Shown: one piece after another, positions 23,128-33,554 of the stretch
How positions within the stretch are numbered: position 1 is the stretch's first letter
Layout: each line of letters begins with the position of its first letter
Assembly: GCA_934668375.1 (NCBI GenBank)
Contig: CAKUNF010000004.1
Location: 1-64,000, forward strand
Direction: 5' to 3'
Origin: an uncultured Parolsenella sp.
GTDB lineage: Bacteria > Actinomycetota > Coriobacteriia > Coriobacteriales > Atopobiaceae
DNA length: 64,000 bases
Made by a program: the position numbers and the translations under genes
The notes under the pieces: model-generated
What the model was told of the DNA's origin: nothing
Seen by the model: only the letters and a program-made list of their open reading frames with translations
Database searches by the model: none

Positions 23128-23712
23128 CTATCCCTCCAGAATGATGTGCCTCACGGCGCCATTCTCGTAGATGCCGTAGCTGTGCGTGCCGTCCTTGGGG
23201 ATGGAGACGCTGCCGGGGTTGAACGCCCAGACGCCCGCGTGACCGCCGGCCGGCTCGCTCACCTTCTTGTGCGTGTGGCCGTACAGCAGGATGGAACCGG
23301 CTGGCAACTCCGGCAGACGGTCGACGCTGTTGTGGAAGCCGGCGCCGTACACGTGGCCGTGCGTGAGGAACAGCTCGCAGCCGGCCTTCTCGCGCGCGCC
23401 GCCATCCGCGGCGAGCGTGGCCGCGGGGTCAAAGACGGTCGTGAAGTCCGCCATGCAGGGGAAGTCGAGGACCATCTGGTCAACCTCGGCCTCGCAGTTG
23501 CCGCGCACGGCGATGATGCTCGCGGCCAGCGGGTTGAGCATGGCGATGACCTCCTTGGGCGCGTAGCCCTCGGGCAAGTCGTTGCGCGGCCCGTGGTAGA
23601 GCACGTCTCCCAGGATCAGTAGGCGGTCGGGCTGCTCGCGGTCGAGCGCGTCGAGAAGGCGTCGGCACCAGGTGGCCGAGCCGTGGATGTCGCTTGCGAT
23701 GAGGAACTTCAT
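23128..23712 (-). CDS. YfcE-type metallophosphoesterase
   Basis: The protein has 194 residues with the calcineurin-like metal motifs in order: ASDIHG near residue 6, LGDVLYHGPRN near 34, RGNCE near 70, THGH near 117 and GHTHK near 145. YfcE of E. coli (about 184 residues) is a manganese phosphodiesterase with broad activity on artificial substrates; the natural one is unknown. GGGAG precedes the ATG. A second family member lies at 61647-62153. Confidence 0.9.
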   Translation of the reverse strand: MKFLIASDIHGSATWCRRLLDALDREQPDRLLILGDVLYHGPRNDLPEGYAPKEVIAMLNPLAASIIAVRGNCEAEVDQMVLDFPCMADFTTVFDPAATLAADGGAREKAGCELFLTHGHVYGAGFHNSVDRLPELPAGSILLYGHTHKKVSEPAGGHAGVWAFNPGSVSIPKDGTHSYGIYENGAVRHIILEG

Positions 23713-23754
23713 GGGGTGCTCCCGTCTTTGGTGGTGGGCGGCGGCTGTGGCGCG

Positions 23755-24906
23755 CTAGGCAACCTGCAGCAGTGTGCGGTACGTCTCGAGTCCGCGAACG
23801 AGCACGCTCTCGTCCATGACGAACTCGTCGGAGTGCAGCGGAATGCCCGTCCCCGTGCCCAGCAGCATGAACAGGCCGGGCAGGTGCCGCTGGTAGAACG
23901 CGAAGTCCTCGGCGATGAGCAGCGGCTCGGGCACGAGCTCGAGCTTCTCGCCCAGCGCGCCCTTTGCGAGCGAGTAGAGTGCGGCGTCGTTGGCAACGGG
24001 CGGGTAGCCGTCCGAGAAGTGCAGGTCATGCGTGCAGCCATATGCCTCGCATGCCTCGCGCGCGCACTGCTCCACGCCGGCGCGGGCGCGGTCGAACATT
24101 TCGTCGGAGAAGACGCGCAGGCTGCCCTCGATGACGCTCTGCGCGCTGATGGCGTTGCGCACGGTGCCGCTCTCCATGTGGCCGAACTTGAGCAGACAGG
24201 GCTCATCGGCGCCGAGGCGCGCCATGAGCCGCTCGACGTCCGTGAGGAAGTGCGCGCCGGCGAGCAGGGCGTCATTGCCATCGGCGCTCTTGGCGATGTG
24301 GCTCGACGTGCCATGGACGGTGAGCGTCGTCTCGCTTGCGCGGGCGAGCAGGGCGCCGGGACGCGTGGCGATGACGCCGGCCGGCAGGTCCGGCCAGACG
24401 TGGAAGCCGAAGACGCGGTCCACGCGATAGCGCTCGAACACCCCGCTCTCGCACACGATGCGCGCGCCACCCGTGGTCTCCTCGGCAGGCTGGAACACGA
24501 ACAGGACGTTGCGCGGCAGCGGGCACGCGGAGCCGGCGCTTGCCCGGGCGAGAACGTCGTTCACCCAGCATGCGGTCGCGAGGGCCATGGCCATGTGGCC
24601 GTCGTGCCCGCAGGCGTGCATGCGCCCTGGCTTCGTGGAGCAGAAGCTCACGCCGCTGTTCTCGGTGATGGGCAGGGCGTCCATGTCGGCACGGATGGCC
24701 GTGGCGGGGCCGCCCGCGGCGCGCCCAGCTGCCGCGTCTACGTCAAAGAAGGCGCACACGCAGCTCTCGCAGGGTGTCGTGACCTCGCAGGACAGGTCGT
24801 CGAGCACGCCGCGAACGTAGCGAATCGTCTCCGGCAGGTCAAAGGACAGCTCCGGGATGCGGTGCAGGTCTCGGCGGAACGTGGTGAGCAGCTCGAGGTC
24901 TTCCAT
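23755..24906 (-). CDS. M20 family amidohydrolase, candidate N-acetyl-diaminopimelate deacetylase
   Basis: The 383-residue M20D peptidase has the metal-binding MHACGHDGHMAMAL near residue 100, PAEETTGGA near 145, a dimerisation domain in the middle, and IAEDFAFY with FMLLGTGTG near the end. The family covers hippurate, indole-acetyl amino acid and N-acetyl-diaminopimelate hydrolases. About 4 kb downstream, on the other strand, lies dapH for the acetylase variant of lysine synthesis, which needs exactly such a deacetylase. In B. subtilis dapH and its deacetylase YkuR are adjacent. The specific role is inference; the M20 family call is firm. Confidence 0.85.
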   Translation of the reverse strand: MEDLELLTTFRRDLHRIPELSFDLPETIRYVRGVLDDLSCEVTTPCESCVCAFFDVDAAAGRAAGGPATAIRADMDALPITENSGVSFCSTKPGRMHACGHDGHMAMALATACWVNDVLARASAGSACPLPRNVLFVFQPAEETTGGARIVCESGVFERYRVDRVFGFHVWPDLPAGVIATRPGALLARASETTLTVHGTSSHIAKSADGNDALLAGAHFLTDVERLMARLGADEPCLLKFGHMESGTVRNAISAQSVIEGSLRVFSDEMFDRARAGVEQCAREACEAYGCTHDLHFSDGYPPVANDAALYSLAKGALGEKLELVPEPLLIAEDFAFYQRHLPGLFMLLGTGTGIPLHSDEFVMDESVLVRGLETYRTLLQVA

Positions 24907-25010
24907 GTGGCTCCCGTCTCGGGTGCGGCGCGTGGCCGCTGGCGTTGTCTGCCAAGACTATACGCCGCGCCGGTTGGGGCGTGGCGACGAGATGGGACAG
25001 CCCCTTCCCG

Positions 25011-25454
25011 TCACTGGCAGCGCTCAAGCTCGCGGACATCAGCGCCGCCGTGGTCGACGATGACGCGCCCAACGCCGTCGACGCTTCCCTCCCGCACCTC
25101 GAGGCGCCACTCGGTGAGCGCGAGGTCCATCGTCGAGGGGCCGTCGCCCGTCTCGAGCGTGACGGTGAGCGCGCCGTCCGTCTCGGCCACGCTCTTGATC
25201 TTCTGCCCCGGGATTGATCCGCCGGCAAGCTGCAACTGGATGTAGCCGTCCCGTGCCGCCCAGCCCTCGCCGGGCAGGGCCACGTCGTTTCCCGGGGATG
25301 CCTCGAACGTGAGCGGCGGCAGCGAGTCGTCCTGCGTGGCAGACCACAACGGGGTGCCGCCGGATCTCTGCTCGCCCTTGCATCCGGCGGTGGCGAGCAG
25401 CGTTGCCGCGACTCCTGCCGCTGTCGCCACGAACTGCCTTCTCGTCATGCTCAT
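25011..25454 (-). CDS. Small exported lipoprotein of unknown function
   Basis: This 147-residue protein begins MSMTRRQFVATAAGV with a twin-arginine-like pair and a lipobox ending at Cys25 (LATAGC). The rest is beta-rich with no recognised domain (QLQLAGGSIPGQKIKSV, TVTLETGDGPSTMDLAL). GAGGA lies before the first ATG. It is upstream of the M20 gene on the same strand, with 104 nt between them, and divergent from the lysine riboswitch. No function is suggested. Confidence 0.65.
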   Translation of the reverse strand: MSMTRRQFVATAAGVAATLLATAGCKGEQRSGGTPLWSATQDDSLPPLTFEASPGNDVALPGEGWAARDGYIQLQLAGGSIPGQKIKSVAETDGALTVTLETGDGPSTMDLALTEWRLEVREGSVDGVGRVIVDHGGADVRELERCQ

Positions 25455-25528
25455 GCGGGTCCTCTCGTGCGGGGGCCTGTGGTGCCCTGGATTCTACCCG
25501 CGGCTCGCGGGCTCGATGCTCGTGCCGA

Positions 25529-25596
25529 CAAACGCTACGATTCGACCAGCTTCCAGTGCCGCCATGGCCCGACAACAGCTCAAGACGTAGCGTTTG
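25529..25596. repeat. Inverted repeat with 11-bp arms upstream of the lysine riboswitch
   Basis: CAAACGCTACG (25529-25539) and its complement CGTAGCGTTTG (25586-25596) flank 46 nt. The 434-nt gap between the lipoprotein and lysA also holds the riboswitch; no other gene is seen. The dyad could be a regulator site or an extragenic element. Confidence 0.45.
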
Positions 25597-25694
25597 CCGC
25601 AAGCGCCAGCCCTGTGCGCCAATCGCGTTCGTGGCGAGAACGTTACGCGCCGCCGCGCCACGGCGTCCGTCCCGTGCTTTGTGCTACGGTAGCT

Positions 25695-25838
25695 CCACTG
25701 ATAGAGGCGCGGGGAAGAGGAGGCGCGTGCGAGCCGGCAGGTGTCGAGCGCGTGCGGAGGCAACCCCGCCGAACCTGGTCGTTGGGCACGGCGACCTGGT
25801 GGGCTCGCGGGGGATACCCGCGGGACTGTCTGCAGTGG
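25695..25838 (+). promoter_or_regulatory. Lysine riboswitch (L box)
   Basis: The aptamer consensus is readable: ATAGAGGCGCG after the P1 5' strand CCACTG (25695-25700), CCCCGCCGAACCTGG in the core, CCTGGTGGGC, a closed hairpin with GGGGGATACCC, then GGGACTGTC and the P1 3' strand CAGTGG (25833-25838). These match the known lysine aptamer landmarks (GCCGAAG, CTGG, ACTGTC) in order and spacing. It ends 50 nt before lysA. After P1, GTGGCCGC can pair with GCGGCCCCAC, which competes with the P1 3' strand, but no U-run follows. Control is therefore probably translational or Rho-linked rather than by intrinsic termination. It should switch lysA-dapA-dapB-dapH off when lysine is plentiful. Confidence 0.88.
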
Positions 25839-25888
25839 CCGCCCGTGCGGCCCCACATCCCTGCAGGAGCGCTATCGATTGGAGACGC

Positions 25889-27316
25889 ATGAGCGCGCCG
25901 CAAGACCACGGCCAGCCAGAGCAGGCTCAGGCCACCACCCCAGACCCCGGCGTTCGCACGGCCGAGGACCTCGAGCACGTTCCCAACCACGGCTACGACC
26001 TCAAGGTCCCGTTTGCGAGCAAGGCCACGCTCGAGGCCGTCGCCGAGAAGTTCCCCACGCCGTTTCACCTCTATGACGAGGCGGGCATCCGCCGCAACAT
26101 GGAGGCCGTCCGCGAGGCGTTCTCCTGGAACCCCGGCTTTCGCGAGTACTTCGCCGTGAAGGCAAATCCCAACCCGGCGCTCGTCTCCATACTCAATGAG
26201 TATGGGTGTGGCTGTGACTGCTCGAGCTACACGGAGCTCATGATCGCCGAGGCCCTGGGCATCACGGGGCACCAGATCATGTTCTCGAGCAACGACACGC
26301 CGGCGGCGGACTTCGCGAAGGCCCGCGAGCTTGGCGCCATCGTCAACTTCGACGACATCAGCCACATCGAGTTCTTCGAGAAGGTCGCCGGGCCCATTCC
26401 CGAGACCGTGAGCTGCCGCTTCAACCCCGGCGGACTGTTCCAGCTCGCCAACGGCATCATGGACAACCCCGGAGACTCCAAGTACGGCATGACCACCGAG
26501 CAGCTCTTCGAGGCATTCCGCACGCTCAAGGCCAAGGGCGCCAGGAACTTTGGCATCCACGCGTTCCTCGCGAGCAACACGGTCACGAACGACTACTACC
26601 CCAAGCTCGCCCGCATCCTGTTCCGGCTTGCGGCAGACCTCGAGCGCGAGACGGGTGCCCACGTGGCGTTCGTCAACCTGTCCGGCGGCGTGGGCGTGCC
26701 CTATCTGCCCGGCCAGGCCGCAAACGACATCCGCGCCATTGGCGAGGGCGTGCATGCCGCCTACGACGAGATCCTCGTGCCGGCGGGCATGGGAGACGTC
26801 GCCGTCTACACGGAGATGGGCCGCTTCATGCTTGCGCCGTACGGCTGCGTGGTGACGCGCGCCATCCACGAGAAGCGCATCTACAAGGACTACATCGGCG
26901 TTGACGCGAGCGCCGTTGACCTCATCCGCCCCGCCATGTACGGCTCCTACCACCACGTGAGCGTCGTGGGTCAGCCGGGCGGGCCGGACAAGACGCGTGC
27001 GCAGGCTACCGAGGCGTACGACGTCACGGGCAACCTGTGCGAGAACAACGACAAGTTCGCCGTCGACCGCCGCCTGCCTCGCGTGGACCTGGGCGACCTG
27101 CTCGTCATCCACGACTCGGGCGCCCACGGCTACTCGATGGGCTACAACTACAACGGACGTCTGCGCGCCGCGGAGGTGCTGCTGCGCGAGGACGGAACTG
27201 CCGAGCTCATCCGCCGCGCCGAGACGCCGGCGGACTACTTCGCCACGTTCGATGCGCTGCCCGAGGTGCACGAGCGCCTCGCCGCCGCGTGCGACGGGCT
27301 GACCGGAATCAAGTAG
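25889..27316 (+). CDS. lysA: Diaminopimelate decarboxylase LysA
   Basis: This PLP enzyme makes lysine from meso-diaminopimelate in the last pathway step. It has 475 residues. The PLP lysine is in YFAVKANPN near residue 93, the glycine-rich phosphate site in NLSGGVGVPY near residue 265, and the substrate/catalytic cysteine region in GNLCENNDKF near 388. The ATG at 25889 has GGAG 5 nt upstream. It is the first gene of lysA-dapA-dapB-dapH under the lysine riboswitch. The N-terminal 40 residues are a polar extension. Confidence 0.95.
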   Translation: MSAPQDHGQPEQAQATTPDPGVRTAEDLEHVPNHGYDLKVPFASKATLEAVAEKFPTPFHLYDEAGIRRNMEAVREAFSWNPGFREYFAVKANPNPALVSILNEYGCGCDCSSYTELMIAEALGITGHQIMFSSNDTPAADFAKARELGAIVNFDDISHIEFFEKVAGPIPETVSCRFNPGGLFQLANGIMDNPGDSKYGMTTEQLFEAFRTLKAKGARNFGIHAFLASNTVTNDYYPKLARILFRLAADLERETGAHVAFVNLSGGVGVPYLPGQAANDIRAIGEGVHAAYDEILVPAGMGDVAVYTEMGRFMLAPYGCVVTRAIHEKRIYKDYIGVDASAVDLIRPAMYGSYHHVSVVGQPGGPDKTRAQATEAYDVTGNLCENNDKFAVDRRLPRVDLGDLLVIHDSGAHGYSMGYNYNGRLRAAEVLLREDGTAELIRRAETPADYFATFDALPEVHERLAAACDGLTGIK

Positions 27317-27376
27317 CGCGGTCGTTCTCGGCCACGCCGACGAGGGCGGCCCCGCGCCGCCCGCTAAGGAGACAAC

Positions 27377-28267
27377 ATGGATGTTCGCAAGCTCGAGGGG
27401 TCGATCGTCGCCCTCGTCACCCCGTTCAAGGAGGACGGCTCCGTCAACTTTGGCCAGCTCGAGCGCCTGCTCGAGTTCCACGTCGAGAACGGCACGGACG
27501 CAATCCTCACGCTTGGCACCACCGGCGAGAGCGCCACGATGACCGACGAGGAGGACAACTCCGTCGTCAAGTTCGTTGTGGACCACGTGGCCGGTCGCGT
27601 GCCCGTCATCGCCGGATCGGGCTCCAACTGCACGGCCGTGCAGACGGCCAAGAGCCTCACGTACCAGAAGCTGGGCGCAGACGCCGTCCTCATCATCTCG
27701 CCGTACTACAACAAGTCCAACGAGGAGGGCATCTACCAGCACCTCAAGTCCACGGCAGACGCCACGGACATCCCGTGCATCCTCTACAACATCCCCGGCC
27801 GCACGGGCTGCTCCATCTCTGTGCGTAACGTCGAGCGCCTCGCCGCCCACCCCAACGTGATGGGCATCAAGGAGGCGAGCGGCAACATGGCCTACGCCGC
27901 GAGCATCGCCCACTGCCTGTCCGACGACTTCCGCCTCTACTCCGGCGAGGACGCGCTCACGGTGCCTCTCATGGCGCTCGGCGGCTCGGGCACGATCAGC
28001 GTGTGGGCGGACGTGCAGCCGGCCCTCGTCCACGAGATGTGCCGCGCCTACCTCGATGGCGACACCGCGCGCGCCACGCGCATCCAGGTGGAGGGCCAGT
28101 CGCTCATCTCGGCCCTGTTTGGCGAGGTCAACCCCATTCCCGTCAAGGAGGCGCTCGCCCAGATGGGCCTCATCGACGCCAACTACCGCCTGCCGCTCGT
28201 TCCCATGAGCGAGGGCCCCAAGGCCGCCCTGCTCGACGCCATGAAGGGGGCTGGTCTCATTGACTAG
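27377..28267 (+). CDS. dapA: 4-hydroxy-tetrahydrodipicolinate synthase DapA
   Basis: The 296-residue (beta/alpha)8 aldolase condenses pyruvate with aspartate semialdehyde, the first committed step to diaminopimelate and lysine. The Schiff-base lysine is in NVMGIKEASGN near residue 164, the LGTTGES motif near 46, and the catalytic tyrosine in YNIPGRTG near 136. AAGGAG lies 6 nt before the ATG. The stop overlaps the dapB start by 8 nt, so the two are coupled. Confidence 0.96.
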   Translation: MDVRKLEGSIVALVTPFKEDGSVNFGQLERLLEFHVENGTDAILTLGTTGESATMTDEEDNSVVKFVVDHVAGRVPVIAGSGSNCTAVQTAKSLTYQKLGADAVLIISPYYNKSNEEGIYQHLKSTADATDIPCILYNIPGRTGCSISVRNVERLAAHPNVMGIKEASGNMAYAASIAHCLSDDFRLYSGEDALTVPLMALGGSGTISVWADVQPALVHEMCRAYLDGDTARATRIQVEGQSLISALFGEVNPIPVKEALAQMGLIDANYRLPLVPMSEGPKAALLDAMKGAGLID

Positions 28268-29042
28268 CGAGAACGCCGCCGCCCAGGCCGCACCCGTCCG
28301 CATCGCCATCATGGGCGAGGGCCGCATGGGCTCGCTCATCCGCTCCACGGCCGAGGCCATGCGCACCGAGGAGGGCGCGGCCGCGTTCGAGGTCGTGGCC
28401 CAGATCGGCTTTGACCTCTCCGCCGCCGACGCCGCCCCTGCGGCAGACGTCCTCATCGACTTCTCGAATGTCGTGACGCTGCCGGCCGTGGCAAGCTACG
28501 TGCGTCGCACGGGCGCCGCGCTCGTCTCGGGCACCACCGGCTACACCGACGAGGAGATGGGCGAGCTGCGCTCGCTTGCCGAGACCAGCGCCGTGCTCCA
28601 CTCGGGCAACTACTCGCTGGGCATCGCCGCGCTGCGCCATGCCACGACGCTTGCCGCCCGCGAGCTTGCCGGCTTTGACGTCGAGATCGTCGAGACGCAC
28701 CACAATCAGAAGGTCGACGCTCCCAGCGGCACGGCAAAGCTGCTGCTAGACGCCGTGGTTGCCACGGAGGCCGAGGAGGGCCGCGGCGAGTACCACCCGG
28801 TCTATGGCCGCGAGGGCATGGTTGGCAAGCGCGATCCGCGCGAGGTGGGCATGCACTCGCTTCGCGGCGGCACGGTGGCCGGCGTGCACACGGTGAGCTT
28901 CTTTGGCGCCGACGAGGAGGTCTCGCTCACGCATCGCGCCACGAGCCGCCAGATCTTCGTGAACGGGGCCCTGGCCGCCGCGCGCAAGATGGCCGGTCGT
29001 AAGCCGGGCTTCTATGACTTCGACGAGGTCATGTTCAACTAG
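28260..29042 (+). CDS. dapB: 4-hydroxy-tetrahydrodipicolinate reductase DapB
   Basis: This 260-residue NAD(P)H enzyme performs the second step of the lysine branch. The nucleotide motif is IMGEGRMGS near residue 17, a slight variant of GxxGxMG. The catalytic HH and lysine are in [16 protein letters not shown] near residue 143. The start is TTG at 28260, inside dapA, with AAGGGGG about 10 nt upstream; no later start preserves the nucleotide motif. Confidence 0.95.
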   Translation: MTSENAAAQAAPVRIAIMGEGRMGSLIRSTAEAMRTEEGAAAFEVVAQIGFDLSAADAAPAADVLIDFSNVVTLPAVASYVRRTGAALVSGTTGYTDEEMGELRSLAETSAVLHSGNYSLGIAALRHATTLAARELAGFDVEIVETHHNQKVDAPSGTAKLLLDAVVATEAEEGRGEYHPVYGREGMVGKRDPREVGMHSLRGGTVAGVHTVSFFGADEEVSLTHRATSRQIFVNGALAAARKMAGRKPGFYDFDEVMFN

Positions 29043-29098
29043 GTAGGGACGAGTACGCTATCGGCCGCTCGCTGGGGCGGCCTGGAGGGATGCAGCGC

Positions 29099-29803
29099 AT
29101 GGACGCTCAGGAGATCATCAACTACATTGCCACGGCTCCCAAGAAGACGCCGGTCAAGGCATACGTCCGCCTCAAGGAGGGCGCGGCCGTCGACCTGTCG
29201 TGCGCAGACCACGTCTTTGGCTCCGACTCGTGCAAGGTCGTCTTTGGCGACTGGGCCGTTCTCGGCCCCGTGCTCGAGCAGGCCGCCGACTCCATCGACG
29301 ACCTTGTGGTCGAGAACGACGGCCGCAACACGGGCGTGCCCATGCTCGACAAGAAGGGCATCCACGCGCGCATCGAGCCGGGCGCCATCATTCGCGACAA
29401 GGTCGAGATTGGCGACAACGCCGTCATCATGATGGGCGCCGTCATCAACATCGGCTCGATCATCGGCGACGGCACGATGATCGACATGGGCGCCATTCTC
29501 GGCGGTCGCGCCACGGTGGGCAAGAACTGCCACATCGGCGCTGGTACCGTGCTCGCGGGCGTCGTGGAGCCGGCGAGCGCCACGCCCGTCGTCATCGAGG
29601 ACGACGTGCTCATCGGCGCGAATGCCGTGGTGCTCGAGGGTGTGCGCGTGGGCAAGGGGGCCGTTGTGGCCGCCGGCGCCGTTGTCATCGAGGACGTGCC
29701 GGCAGGCGCCGTGGTGGCCGGCGTCCCGGCCAAGGTCATCAAACAGGCGAGCGAGGTTGCGAGCGGCAAGGTGTCGCTCGTTGACGCGCTGCGCACGCTG
29801 TAG
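29099..29803 (+). CDS. dapH: Tetrahydrodipicolinate N-acetyltransferase DapH
   Basis: The product is almost collinear with B. subtilis DapH: an N-terminal DapH domain ([18 protein letters not shown]), [20 protein letters not shown], then left-handed beta-helix hexapeptide repeats ([36 protein letters not shown]). It transfers acetyl from acetyl-CoA, marking the acetylase variant of the diaminopimelate pathway. I prefer the ATG at 29099 (234 residues), 10 nt after GGAGG; the ATG at 29090 is almost touching it. It closes the lysine operon. Confidence 0.93.
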   Translation: MDAQEIINYIATAPKKTPVKAYVRLKEGAAVDLSCADHVFGSDSCKVVFGDWAVLGPVLEQAADSIDDLVVENDGRNTGVPMLDKKGIHARIEPGAIIRDKVEIGDNAVIMMGAVINIGSIIGDGTMIDMGAILGGRATVGKNCHIGAGTVLAGVVEPASATPVVIEDDVLIGANAVVLEGVRVGKGAVVAAGAVVIEDVPAGAVVAGVPAKVIKQASEVASGKVSLVDALRTL

Positions 29804-29813
29804 GAGGCGCGGA

Positions 29814-29894
29814 GGCGGGCCTTATGGCCGCCCCTGCAGGCAAACGCTGACATTTGGGCAGTTGCGGACTCTCGGAGGGGCCTGCAACTGCCCA
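29814..29894. repeat. Extragenic hairpins after dapH
   Basis: A short GGC-GGCC/GGCC-GCC hairpin (29814-29832) is followed by an 11-bp hairpin pairing TGGGCAGTTGC (29855-29865) with GCAACTGCCCA (29884-29894). Neither has a T-run. The rest of the gap to ferredoxin (to 30084) holds the ferredoxin terminator and GC-rich small hairpins, and no gene. Confidence 0.5.
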
Positions 29895-29952
29895 TTTCGT
29901 AGCGCCTGTGGCCGCGCCAGGAGCGCATCGGCTTCGCGTCCGGCATGCGCTT

Positions 29953-29999
29953 AGAGAAAAAGAGAGGGACGGACGGCGCGTGGCCGGTCCGTCCCTCTT
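29953..29999 (-). terminator. Rho-independent terminator of the ferredoxin gene
   Basis: On the minus strand AGAGGGACGGAC pairs with GTCCGTCCCTCT and is followed by CTTTTTCTC. It is a strong stem with a clear U-run, about 85 nt after the ferredoxin stop. Confidence 0.85.
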
Positions 30000-30084
30000 G
30001 TGTTTGTGCGCCTAAGCCCGAGGGCTCCCCGTGGCGCACGGGGCTCACGCCGCCTCTCCGCGGCGTGTCCCGCTTGGCGAGAAG

Positions 30085-30270
30085 CTAGTCCTCGGCGATT
30101 TCGGTGATGGCGCCGGCGGGGCAGGCCTCCTGGCAGGAGCCGCAAGCCACGCAGGAGTCCTCGTCCTTGACGGTGGCAACGTCCTCGAGCTCGAGGACGT
30201 CGCAGGGGCAGGTGTCGACGCAGACGCCGCAGGCGACGCACTCGTCAGCGTTGATAACGGGATGGGCCAT
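30085..30270 (-). CDS. 2[4Fe-4S] ferredoxin
   Basis: This 61-residue electron carrier has two classical cluster motifs: CVACGVCVDTCP near residues 11-22 and CVACGSCQEACP near 39-50. The ATG at 30270 has AAGGGA 6 nt upstream; an ATG 15 nt earlier has none. The spacing is the compact clostridial type. It is a likely partner of the pyruvate:ferredoxin oxidoreductase at 54563-58096, although not linked to it. The small acidic protein has no extension. Confidence 0.93.
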   Translation of the reverse strand: MAHPVINADECVACGVCVDTCPCDVLELEDVATVKDEDSCVACGSCQEACPAGAITEIAED

Positions 30271-30570
30271 GATGATTCCCTTCATCGTGTTTTTAACTGC
30301 CGGCAGTGGGGTTTCTCGGGCCTAAAAGTAAGCCTTGGTAACCTTTCTACCAGCTCCTTTACGTGAGAATACCAGTCACGCGCCCGTTTGCAAGACACGA
30401 TTGGGAAATGGTGGGGAGTGCCCCAAATCGGGCACAACGATGAGTAATTCCCAGTAATGAGGGGTATTTTTGTCCGGTCTTTCAGGGGTCGCGGAACGCC
30501 CCTGCTCAGTGGGGTCGGAGCGGCCCAGGGCGATCCCGGCGGACCACCCTATGCCCAACCCCTCAAAAAA

Positions 30571-30600
30571 CCTTATGTGAAGAGACTTAGATAATGTATA
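30571..30600 (+). promoter_or_regulatory. Heat-shock promoter/operator element of dnaK
   Basis: The segment from CCTTATGTGAAGAG to TAGATAATGTATA matches 24 of 30 positions of an element at 35079-35108 before clpB. The common core is GACTTAGAT with TGTATA 2-3 nt later. TTAGAT could be the -10, with an A-rich -35 (TCAAAA) 18 nt upstream. HspR is encoded at the end of this operon, so the element is a candidate HspR site, though it is not the classical CTTGAGT-N7-ACTCAAG (HAIR). No CIRCE element is present. The other 370 nt of the spacer from 30271 hold no gene. Confidence 0.6.
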
Positions 30601-30623
30601 GAATGAGAGCGCAGGGGGCATAA

Positions 30624-32603
<1,980 letters not shown>

Positions 32604-32616
32604 CGAGGGGTGAGTC

Positions 32617-33486
32617 ATGATGGCTCGCACCACCGTGAACGATAAGAACCAGGCGGGGGCCACTGCGGCCCCCGCGCCGAGCCCCGAGGGGGACGACGTG
32701 AAGGTCGACATCGAGGTCGAGGGCGACGAGAAGCCCGAGCAGACCGCCGACGCCCAGCAAGAGGAGGCCCAGGACGTGGAGGCCGAGGTCATCGAGCCGG
32801 ACGGCGCCGTAGACGCGCCCGAGGACGCCGATGACGAGCAGGCCCGCGTCGAGGCCGCCATCAAGGCCGGCGAGGCTGCGGCCGAGCAGGACTTCAAGTC
32901 CGAGGCGGACGGCCTGCGTGCCGAGCGCGACGAGCTCGCCAAGAAGCTCGCGAGCGTCTCGGACGACATCGACGCTGCCAAGGCCGAGGCCGCGGCGTCT
33001 GCCGACAGGCTCTCTCGTCTCCAAGCAGACTGGGAGAACTATCGCCGCCGCACCGAGCGCGACCGCGTGACCGAGCGCGAGCGTGCCTGCGAGGGCCTCG
33101 TGAAGGATTTGCTTCCGGCCATCGACGACCTCGAGCGCGCCATCGCGCACGCCCAGGCGTCCGCCGAGGGCAATGACGTTGCCCAGCAGCTCGCCGACGG
33201 CGTCTCGGCGGTGCACGAGAAGGTCGTCTCCGTGCTCGAGAAGCAGGGCGTCGAGGTCATCGACCCCGCCGGCCAGCCGTTCAACCCGATGGACCACCAG
33301 GCCGTGGGCCGCGTGGAAGACGCGGAGGTCTACGACGAAACGGTCCGAGACGTCTACCAGAAGGGCTACCGCATGGGTGGCAAGGTCGTCCGGCCTGCCA
33401 TGGTGACTGTCACCTACGGCGGCGCCAAGAGGCCCGTCGAGCCCGCGGAGGGCGACGCGGACGCCGGAGAGGCCGAGTCCAAGTAA
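32617..33486 (+). CDS. grpE: Nucleotide exchange factor GrpE
   Basis: This 289-residue GrpE is long because of a disordered, acidic N-terminal region of about 115 residues. The conserved part runs from the coiled coil (LRAERDELAKKLAS) through the signature LQADWENYRRRTERDR near residue 135 to the beta wing (GVEVIDPAGQPFNPMDHQAV and VRDVYQKGYRMGGKVVRPA). It releases ADP from DnaK. It lies 13 nt after dnaK; the ATG is doubled (ATGATG) and the first is used here. Confidence 0.95.
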   Translation: MMARTTVNDKNQAGATAAPAPSPEGDDVKVDIEVEGDEKPEQTADAQQEEAQDVEAEVIEPDGAVDAPEDADDEQARVEAAIKAGEAAAEQDFKSEADGLRAERDELAKKLASVSDDIDAAKAEAAASADRLSRLQADWENYRRRTERDRVTERERACEGLVKDLLPAIDDLERAIAHAQASAEGNDVAQQLADGVSAVHEKVVSVLEKQGVEVIDPAGQPFNPMDHQAVGRVEDAEVYDETVRDVYQKGYRMGGKVVRPAMVTVTYGGAKRPVEPAEGDADAGEAESK

Positions 33487-33492
33487 CGTACC

Positions 33493-33526
33493 GCGTGCGC
33501 CCGGGCCCCAGAGCTCGGGCGCACGC
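33493..33526 (+). promoter_or_regulatory. Intercistronic hairpin between grpE and dnaJ
   Basis: GCGTGCGCCCG (33493-33503) is exactly complementary to CGGGCGCACGC (33516-33526). No T-run follows. A similar GC-rich stem (about 34497-34528) lies between dnaJ and hspR. They may be processing or attenuation points that set subunit ratios. Confidence 0.5.
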
Positions 33527-33554
33527 ATCTGAATGAGAGGGGGTGCCCTTCGCC

